Shown here piece by piece: positions 42,144-52,989 of a stretch of 64,000 nt of DNA. The notes below the pieces were generated by a model. The model was given only the letters and a program-made list of their open reading frames with translations, was not told where the DNA came from and ran no database searches. The stretch covers positions 7,650,227 through 7,714,226 of the forward strand of contig CM022671.1 of the NCBI GenBank assembly GCA_012295275.1, given 5' to 3'. The stretch is from Chrysomallon squamiferum. Lineage: Eukaryota; Mollusca; Gastropoda; Neomphalida; Peltospiridae. Numbering within the stretch: the first letter of the stretch is position 1; each line of letters begins with the position of its first letter. The translations under genes and the position numbers were made by a program.

Positions 42144-45100
42144 TCTGTAATTAGTGAATTAGAGTTAGGAGCGTGGAAGGAACTTTCTGTCATTTAAACA
42201 ATGATATTAAACTTTATCATAAAAGATTTTTTTTTTTTGAATCAGCAATAAAAATATAATTATTGTTTTCATAATTTGAATGTTAGTGATCATTATTTTT
42301 TATTTTTTTATTATTAGTATTATTTTTTTTTTTTAATTTGTAGGATTATCCAGATCATATGTTAATCTTCCCGATAGTTAAGAATATTTCTGTTCAGCTT
42401 TTTAAATTTAATTATGAACATTATCAGCGCAGAAATGTTACATTACGAGATTTAATATATCAATTTCAGAAGTCGTAGAAACCTCTAGGTGGACAGAAGA
42501 AGAAATGGATATAGCAAAACAAGGTAATGATTTTACTCAACCACAACAAAATAATAATAATAATAATAATAGAAAAAAAACAAAACAAAAAAGCCTCAGT
42601 CTTTGATATAGTGAAATTTAGCATGTGCTTTTTAACCTGTGAGAAACTGCATGTAAAAGATTTCTTATTGCTAAACAGTAAGAGCTACCCATAAAATGGT
42701 TACATCAGCTTTTCATACTGTTCTTATTCTATATTCACATCTGACAAATAATAAATGGTTAATAAAGCACCCTTTTCACAGAGTAAAAGGCATGTACCAG
42801 TGAAACTTCTCAAAACCTAGTGAAAATTTGGTTTGGAGGATTATTTAGTTTACAGCAGTTTTAGGTTTCAGTGACTGATAATTAAAAAAGCATGGAAATT
42901 GTTCAGTTTTGTGTGAATTCCAGTTTACTGTAGGTCAGATTTTGATATGTGTTAATGTATTGTATTCAAAGTATTCACTGGAGTATATACTCAACAGTGA
43001 AAGATTTATCTGAATAAAAGAACAGATTTATGTAGAAAACTGTTTAAAAGAATATAAATATTTATGATTTATGATGAGAAAGAAAAACGATAAATCATAC
43101 TCCTACTTATTAACAGGAAATGTTAAAATAATGCAAGGAAACATAGAAGTGTAATATGCCCTTTTTAAATTATTTATGATTAATTGCAACTGTCTCTGCT
43201 GTTTCCAGTGTTTAAAATTTTTTTAAATAATAATAAAAATTAATACATGTGTTAAATTGTTGCTGTATGTTTAGGTCTGCGTGATCATGGACGTGACTGG
43301 GCTGCAATTGCTGGAGTTGTAGGGACTAAGACAGAAGCGCAGTGTAAAAACTTCTACTTCAACTACAAGAAAAAGTTTAACCTGGAAGCCATTCTGGAGG
43401 AGCACAAATCAAAGGTCGGTCTTGTTTCACTCTTTAGTTATGTATGCTCAGTCTTGTGATTATTGATGCTTATGTTAATAAAAATGTTAAATATTTAAAT
43501 TGAACTGGCAATGGTAACAGTAAGAATGTTAAAACACTGCTTCTTTTCAATGGTATTAATATTTAAAAATAAAAAAAAGAAGAAAAACAAAATAATAATG
43601 TTGTACTGAACATGATTTCTTTTGTCACTGTTTTATGTTGTTTCAGTTTGTTTGACACACTTACAATTCCAAAATTTATAAAATTTATCTTGACTTTTGA
43701 ACCAGAAATAATTTTTATTAAACAGATTAAATGTTATTTAAAACATTCATAAAAATAGGTCTGTTTTAAAAAAAAATTCAATTTATAACAATTAGTCCAT
43801 TTATTTAACATCTTGAGGAGTTTGTTCTTGTTGGGGTTTTTCGGTGGGGGGCTTATCCTTTTTTTTTTTTCATAGAATAAATGTTTTCTTCATTTTTAAA
43901 ATTCAAATAAAATAATAAAGATTATTCAGTTAGCAGTCAGTCATTATTTAATTTTAAAAGTGATGAACAAAATCTCAAATTTATTTTTAAACTAATGAAA
44001 ATTAGAGAAGATACTTAAAATATAAAACAGAAAAAGACACAGAGAGAGAAGTGAAACAAGAAACATGTTAAATATTATTTTGTTATTTGACTTACAGTCT
44101 GATAGAAGAACAGTTTCAGTTTCTGAAAGTATGGCATCTACCGTGACAGCTCCATCTGAGGAAGATGGATCATCAAGTGATGAGGACCACCCTGAGGACG
44201 ATGATTCTGACACAGCCAGTGCTCCTAGCCCAACACCTTTACAGATTGAAGAAGGTTTGTTGTTTCATTAAAAACTGAGGGAAAAAAAGAAAATAGAAAA
44301 AGAAAAAGAAAGGACAGGAAAAGAAGAACAAACATAAAGGATAAAATAATTTTTTTTTAAATAATATTTCTATGCTAACAAAAAGAACTTACGATTAATT
44401 TTTGGTTGAGCTATTTATTCAAAAAAAATAATAATTTATTTTATTTATTTAATTTTAATAACAATTCATTTTATAATTAAAAAAAAAATTAACTTCAAAA
44501 GTTTCTGTTTCAATTTTAGGTAATGATGCTGAAACTAAACAAGAATCTGTGCCAGCTCCCGAGGACACGGAAATGGAACCCCCTGGTCCTACAACAGGAC
44601 TGCCTCCTGGCAGTCTAGCTAAGAACAAACCTCTGAGTGCATCTAATGGCAGTCTGCGAAGTATTCCAGACAATGACAGCAGTGCAACAATGAGTGCAGA
44701 CGAGGGCCCCATGCCAGCTCCAAGCACCACAGCAATGCCACAGCAACAGAATGATGATAATTTAACTCCAGCAGCTGCTACTGGACCGGCTACCACTCCT
44801 CAGCAAAGTGAAATGTATGAGCAAAAAAGTCCTCGTCCCACTTCAACTCCCGGCACCCCAGGAAGCTTGCCCCCGAGTGGATCCCCATACAGTCGACTTA
44901 GTCCGAGTCTCAGTGGGGGTAAGGGTCCCAGCCCTGGGGCTGTGTCAGGAATACGGCCTCCTAGTCGTGAAATCAGAGAATTGCTTCCCACTGGTAGTAT
45001 GAAATCTATGTCTCCATTTAACCAGTCTCCTCGACCACCTAGCAGTAATTCTGATGGAGGTCAAGGAATCATTGCATCCCAGTTGTATGGTCAAGCAGAT

Positions 45101-48100
45101 AAGAAGCAGCTTCAGCAGCAGCAGCAGCAGCAGATAGGAAAACATCCCTGTGTTAGAGATCTGATCCATTCAGCAATTGAGAAAAATCTTGAACACAATG
45201 GAAGCAGTGAGTTTTGAATATAATTTAAGGAAGTAAAATAAAAATTTCAACGTTATCTTCTGTGACCATATAAAACATTAAATCTGTAGCAAGGTAAACC
45301 TGTAACAGTGAAGTTTAAAGTTTCAGTAAAAGCAATGTCAATCTATTTTTCACATTACTTTTTGACATATTAAACAAAAATTAAAACAGTATTTATTATA
45401 TAAAACAGTTTATGCTGTTTTTCTAATATATGAAAAAGAAATCAAAGCAGTTTGATACTTTTTTATTTTTAGGACCACCATCTGCTGAGAACATGTCTGT
45501 CCAGCAATCACCTGCAGGATCTGCAGCAAACCAGGCCATTCCTCAGGATCTGAGGAAAGAGAAGAGAGAGGTTCTTCCCCAGCCCATGGTGGGTAGCCAG
45601 AGAAGCTTGCCACCTTATGGAATGGTAACAGATCCCAGAGAAGACCTGTCTCGCCGCCCTTTGGAGTTTGTTGATAAAGGTGCCCATGGTTACAAAGGAG
45701 ATCCCCATGACTTCACTCCACACTCGAATCTGTACAGACCTGACAGAGTTCAAACAGGTCCCCCTCTTGTCCCTCCCCCAGCTCATGCACACCACACATC
45801 ATCAGTACACCAGCCAGAGGGAGTTCTGCCTCTGAAAACAGGCACCCCTGATAGTCAGGACAAATCAATGCTATATCCACCAGATCACTCACGTTCTTTA
45901 TCACCTGCAGTTCGTGGAGGCCAGCATGGCTCCAATTCTCCATACTCTGCTGGAGTCCATATGTCATCTGTAGAGCAAGTGTCCAGAACTCCATTTCCAC
46001 CCCCACCACCACTAATTAATGATTCAAAGACTCCACCCAAGCTAGCAAGATCATCTCCCACTGCCCACCGACTTCCCACTGGATCAATTACACATGGGAC
46101 TCCAGTCAGTCATCATGGAGGAGTTTCTCCACTGGGGAATCCAGTAAGCAGTTCTTCAGGTCAGAGAAGACTGGAGGCTGTTTCCCGGCAGTCAACACCA
46201 CCATCAGCTGCCCAGAGAATGGAAGGTTCCATTACTAAAGGAACTCCTATGAACCGGGAAGGAGGCATGGGTCGAGCTAATCCTGTGCTCCAAGGAATGA
46301 TGGTGGATCCTGCTGCAATGGGAAGAGGTCCTCAGATGATGTACGAACAAGGATTTAGACCTGGTGTGCCTCCTTCAAATTATGAAAGAGGAGTGGAGAT
46401 TCCAAAGAATCCACAAAGTGGTTACTACTCCAATGTTCAGTTTCCATACCAGGAGCAGCCTATTCCATACAGTTCAAGAGCTACCATCACAAATGACTTT
46501 TTCACAGCAAAACAGATGCCTAGGAAATCGCCTGTGGCTCAAGAGAAGGAAGGACGTTTATCTCCAAGAGGAAGGGAGGGAACCCCAAGAGGAGGTTATC
46601 CAGGAGCTATGGATCCAAGAATGAGCCATCCACAGATGGTGCAGGCTTACAATACTCCACAAGGAATAGTTTATATGCCTCCTCCTTCAGCAGCAGACAG
46701 AGGGAAAAGCTCGCCTATGCCAAGAGGAACTCCATCTCCCAGAGATGAAAAAGGAGGAATTTGGCAAATGGGCCACCCTCCTCATCAACCTACCAGCACA
46801 CCAAGCAGCATACCAGTTGACCATCATCCACCTCCCAGGCCCAGCATTGTCATGGGAACTGGAAAACCTAGTCAAATGGCAGAACCAATGATGTCAGTTA
46901 AAGTTGATCCACAGATGCCAGACAGCACGAGCATTCAGCAGCATCAGGCCATTTCCCCGCGGCAGTCAGATCACAGCAGCCTGATGGTGCACCAGGATCC
47001 CAATCGCCAGCGCTTGTCTCCCAGCCAGGGCATGAGGCGATCCTACAGACCTGATCAGAGTGAGGCCAGCAGTGAAAGAGAACGTATGCAGCAGATGCAG
47101 GGAGGTTGGGGTCAGCCTATTCCTGGTCACCATAAGGACCAGTCCCAGGCTGGAAGGCAGTATGAAATGCACCCTGGAGCCATGGCTGAGCACAATCGTC
47201 GCAGTGAGAGAGAACGCATGTCTATGGCAAAGAATTTACCATATCCGTCAAAGGATGGACGATTAGTACGTGACATGTATGGAGCCCCTCACCCAAATGA
47301 GAGAAATATAAGAGGTTCAGAGATGCCCACTTCATCAGAAATCTCTTCACGTCTTATTACCGATCCAGCATATGTAAGACAGAAGATAGGAGAAAATCCT
47401 AATTCATCTGTAATCATGTCTGGTGCTTTCCAGAAAGACCCTTCTAGTGCTCCTGCAGGTAATCAGCCCAGGGCAAGTTTAACAGCAGCCACTCTGATTG
47501 ATGCCATCATTACCCATGAGATTAATCAGACTAATCCTGATGACAAAAAAGGTGAGAAAAGATCAGGTTCCAACTCCCAGTCACCATTAAGCAGAGAGTT
47601 TCAGAAAGGACTGTCAGAGGCTCCTCCAAATGAAGGACGATCCACAACACCGATCAGTTCATCGGTAGGAAAGTTCAACAAGGTTCGCAAATACTACAGT
47701 GAGGGCAACGTTCCCAGACATGAGGTGGATATGGAAAGAAGCCCAATAATGCCCTGCTCTATGCCCAGCGTCACTTCACAGGATCACACCCAGATGTCTG
47801 TGGTTCACAGCAGCATGCATCCTCAGATGATGCATCCAGGTCAAGGAATGATGCCAGTACACGCACAGTTTCCCAATCAGATGCCACCCCACAGTCAGAG
47901 TTACTCAGCTAGCTCAAGTCTCCCTCAGTCTGTAGTCCATGGTCAGTGCAGTCCACAAGGAATGGGTGACCCCAGCAGTCACAGCCACATGTATCCTAAC
48001 AATCAGGATCAGATGTATCCTGGCAGTATTTCACAGGGTCAAGCTCGAAGTGCTAACAACCAAATGCAGAACAGACCAGACAGTCAAGATTCAGGACAGC

Positions 48101-50183
48101 CAGGTATGCAGGTACCCACAAGTGCCCCCAGCAAAGAGGGTGGGATTACACTGGGTGAACACATTGATGCAATCATCATAAATGATTATCACAGCAAAAA
48201 GAAGTCGACTGCAATGGGATCAGAATCGTTTCAGAGAGGAACTCTAATGAGTCAGATCAATGAGAGTTCTGGACCTCCAACACGTGAGTGTTTAATTAGT
48301 TTCTTTTATTAAAGTAGTTTGTCCTGGATGCCAGTATTTTGATGATTTCATAATTCCATCTGTGTTACTTGGTTTTTATTTTTTATTTTTTATTATTATT
48401 ATTTTTTTTTATATTATTTTTTATTATTATTTTTTTTTTTTTTCATGACATTTTGAACATCTTTCTTTTATTAAAGTAGTTAGACCTGGATTTAGGTATG
48501 CCAGTATTCTACAAATTTCCTAATATAACTCTGTGTTACATTCCTTATTAAATATTTTGAACATTTTATTTATTTTATTTGTTTTTGTTAATGTAGTTAG
48601 TCCTGTACTTAAGTGTTCCAGTATTTTGCAGATTCCTATTTTCATTGTTACTTTGTTTTTATAGATATTCTGAATATACTCTTTACTTCTTTTTGTCTTA
48701 TAATATCGCTTTGATATTTTATTGTTTAATTCTTTTGAACATAAACACAAATTTGTATATATATATATATATATACACACACATACACATACAGAGATAT
48801 ACATTTCATCAAAATACATTTATGATTTAAAAACAAGGTTTATCATTACATGCACATTACTTATTTAAAATGCTATGACAAAAATATCAAGATTATAAAA
48901 AAATTAAAAAAAAATTAAAAAAATGTAAATAAGACTTTCAAAATACACAGATCTTTTCTGTTTTAATTTCTAAATATTTAATTAATTTATTTATTTATGG
49001 ATGGTTAGAACCCTCCACAACAGTTACAGAAAGTCAGTCCATACTGTCCAGGCTGACTCCTCCAATAAGTCAGACCTCTCCAAAGGATGTTGTTGGATCA
49101 TCATCTGACAGCCAGAGGCCACGAAGTCATTCAGCTAATGTGTATGACATGTACCAGTGGAAGAAACGTGCTCAGCATCAGGTGAGCTGATAGGTTCTTA
49201 AACATCTTAGAAGTTTTCGTTTATCTAATTTTGATAGTACAGCTACTCCCCTATTTGCATATGATGTCTTCTCTGGCCTTAGCACTGTTGCAGAAAAGAA
49301 AGAGAAAAAAAAAAAAAGATAAATAAAAATCATGGTTCACTCACTGATGGGAGAAATAAGCAAATGTTAGGTAATATTATTTTATAAACAAATACCAGTC
49401 AATTGTCCATTTTGTGTCATGTTCGGTCAGTCAGAATGAAACTAAGTTGTAAATTGGGGACTGAATATCAATATTATATAGGTATCAACAAGTCATTTTT
49501 ATAATAGATAACTGCCAACAGTTTATAAAAACTAGCTATCAACAATTCATTTTTCTTTATTTCATTTTTTGTTACTTGTTTTTTTTTTTTCTTTTTTTTC
49601 TTTTCTTTTTTTTTTTTTTTTTTTTTTGTTTGTTACATAATGTGTTAAAATTTCATTAATAAAAATCACTATTGCAAATTATCATTGTTATTATAATTAT
49701 TATTATTATTATTATTATTTAAATTTGACCCTTCTCTCTCTCTCTCTCTCTCTCTACTTCAGCATGAGATGATGGATCAGCAGTTGTCTGGGTCTGGTGT
49801 TCAGGAAGGCATGCATCCTCACTCGAGAGCGGACACAGGTCGGTCAGACAGTGTGCATGTTTCTGACACTCATAGCCAGTGTTATTCTGACGATCAGGCT
49901 GCACCTCACCTTGGTGATGTTATTGAGCCCATTTCACCTCCAGGTAGACAATCTGCCACATATCTGCAGGTGTTCTAATCTTTCTTCCCTATTCTAGTTG
50001 GTTGCTTGCAGCTTCTTATTTTATTTTATTTGTTGTGGGGTTGTTGGTATTTTTTTTTTTTTTTTTTTTATTATTATTATTATTTTTTTTTTTTTTTTTT
50101 TGGTGTGTGCGTGTGTGGTTTTATCTTGTAGCATATGCAGCTTGCTTTACACATTTTTTAAGTCTGTAGTATTATTGTTGTTC

Positions 50184-50218
<35 letters not shown>

Positions 50219-50380
50219 TAATCTCTTTTTAATTATGATTAATAATTATTATATATATATTTTTTGTTTTAATTATATATATATTTTTTATTTTTAATTA
50301 TTGTATATATATTTTTTTTAATTTTTTTTTTTTGTGGATGTGTCTTTGTTGTTTTTTTTAATTATTATTAAGATGACTTT

Positions 50381-50419
<39 letters not shown>

Positions 50420-52958
50420 TTTAGTACCTGCTCTTGCATGGGTAATTTATTCATTCCTCTTGCTGCCATATATAATATTTTAAACCTGCTTATGCAGTTC
50501 CTGGCTGATTTATTTGTATTTGTCCACCTGTTTCAGTTTGTTTATTTTTTATTTTTTATTTATTTTTTATTTTTTATTATTGCCCTCAGCTTTATGTTTA
50601 GTTATATGAGTGCTTTTGCACTAAAACTCATTGTGCAGTTTGAGAACATTCACTGTTTAAAAACATTTACATTGTACAACTCTTGCTACATGGCCAGACT
50701 CTTCATTATATTTGACAGTTTGCAGCATGGCTGTAGTGAAATGTTGTATACACATAAGTCAGATACACATTTAGTTTTATTTTGAACATCTGTATTAAAA
50801 GACTTTTAGATAGAAAATGGACTGAACAAGAATATGAATAATTTGTTTTATGGCTGTACATGAATAAATCAGATACATACATATTTTAGTTTGAACATCT
50901 GTGTCTGATTTATATAAACTTTAAAAGAGAAAATGAATTGAATGTGTCTTGCAGCAGTTTTGCACTATGGCTGCACTGGAATAGTGTGCATTAATACATA
51001 AAAGCATTCAGTTAATTTTCTCTGTACAGCAGATTCTGATTTTTTTTTTAAAATGGTGAATTCTTTTTTTTTTTTCTTTTTTTTTCCAATTAGTCAGCAA
51101 AGGATTGTTGTCACCTAACTGCCACAGTAACATTTTCATAAAACAAAATAATTACATTTCATATCAGTACAGTGGCATATGATAATAAACTTTTGGATCT
51201 AAGAACTCCTATTAAAACTGTTGTATGAAAAAACAACAAAAAACATCAACATTTATGACAATCCAACATTTTTAACCACAAAAGGTTAACAACATTATTC
51301 TATTTATTTTTTAATTACTAACAGTTGACTGTTATAATCATTCTTAAACTGCTATTTTTTTACACTTCACATTTTTATTTTATATTTCTGTTCTATTTAA
51401 TAACAACAGAACTAGTTCTCACCAATTCTTTTAATACTAATTTTCATTTGCACTGCTAATAGCTCCACTAGTCTCTTCCATTCTATCTCTTTCTCTTATT
51501 GTGCTGTCTCGTGTTTGTTGGGTCTTTACCTACAAATACACTAACACATTTAAACTTTTGATTCTTTTTTAATTTTTTACTCAGATACAAAAATGTGTGT
51601 GTGTGTGTGTGTGTGTGTGTGCTTGTGCGTGCTTGTGCGTGTGTTTGTGAAATATGTTAAATAATGTTAAACTAAGAATATATTCTCTGTTGGGTGTTAT
51701 AACAGTGGTAAAATTATAAATAAATTAATATTTATCTACATCAGTATAAATATGATATCCTTAAATGACACTAATAATTACTACAGTTTTACAGCTTTTC
51801 AAAGTGCTTTTGTGTGCATGTGTGTTTGTTTATTTAAGTCAAATTATTCATTTTTCTGCTTTGTCTTAAATTAACCCTATGAACTGTGAGCTACTGGTTT
51901 GTCATAAGCTACAGAGTTGACATCTCATATCCTACATTAAGAAGATGAATCAAACAGGCATAATGATTGTGCTGTGATTACTGCCTTCATATACATAATT
52001 AATCTTAACCTTGATTCCAGACTAACCAGTCCTGTAGAATGTAAGAAAATAAGGAACTCTAAGTTTACTCGTACTATGGGCTCAAAGGGTTAATAAGTAA
52101 AAGCAGTTGGCAGCGTTAGGTTGGCAAATGGCATGTCACGTTTACCTGGAGAAAACATACCAGTCACTTTTTAAAAAGTACATGCTTCTCTTTATCATCT
52201 TTTTATTTATTATGGAATGTATATTATGGAGAAAATGTTCAGGTAAAAGACATCAAAATTTGTTCACAAGCATGTACATGAATGTATGCATGCATCCATG
52301 TGCACAACATACACACACACATACACACATACAAGAATACAAGTTTGCAAGCACAAATCTGATGTAATTATATAAATTCATGTCACTTCTCTATATATCA
52401 GGCACAATGTTGTATTTTTGGAAATTATTTACACTTTGTAAACAGTAATGAACACTTACTTTCACTGGATGAATTAAAAGTTTGCATTTCATCAGTGATG
52501 TAATGAGATCTCTTTTTAATTTTGTAATAATCTCAGAAATGAGAGATAAAATTAAGAGAAGCATGTTCTGTTTTTGTTCATCTGTTTATTTGCATGATTG
52601 TGCTATATGTGCATGTATAAATATGCTTAAACATTATTTTTTGGTTACAAGTGAATATGAAAGAAAGGTTCAAAAAGGAAAGAAAAACATTCGAAATAAT
52701 GATTTATAATTAAAAAGCTGCAAAAATAGATTTAGTCTTTAGGAACACCTGCTTTATTCAGGAGTATCATATCTAAAGTGTTTCTATGATGAAACAAACA
52801 AAAATACTGAATACAACCATTATACTGCAGTTTGATTGTTTTGTTTACAGACAGACACCATACTTTGCTAATAATAAAGCAAGGCAATAATATATTAAGG
52901 ATATGCATTGAAACTGTCATTTTCCTTTCTTTCTTGGCATCATGTTTTGATAGAAATG

Positions 52959-52989
<31 letters not shown>

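Noticed and set aside
45508-47193. Several minus- and plus-strand ORFs inside the large NCoR exon
   Set aside because: Shadows of the true reading frame; no independent motifs.
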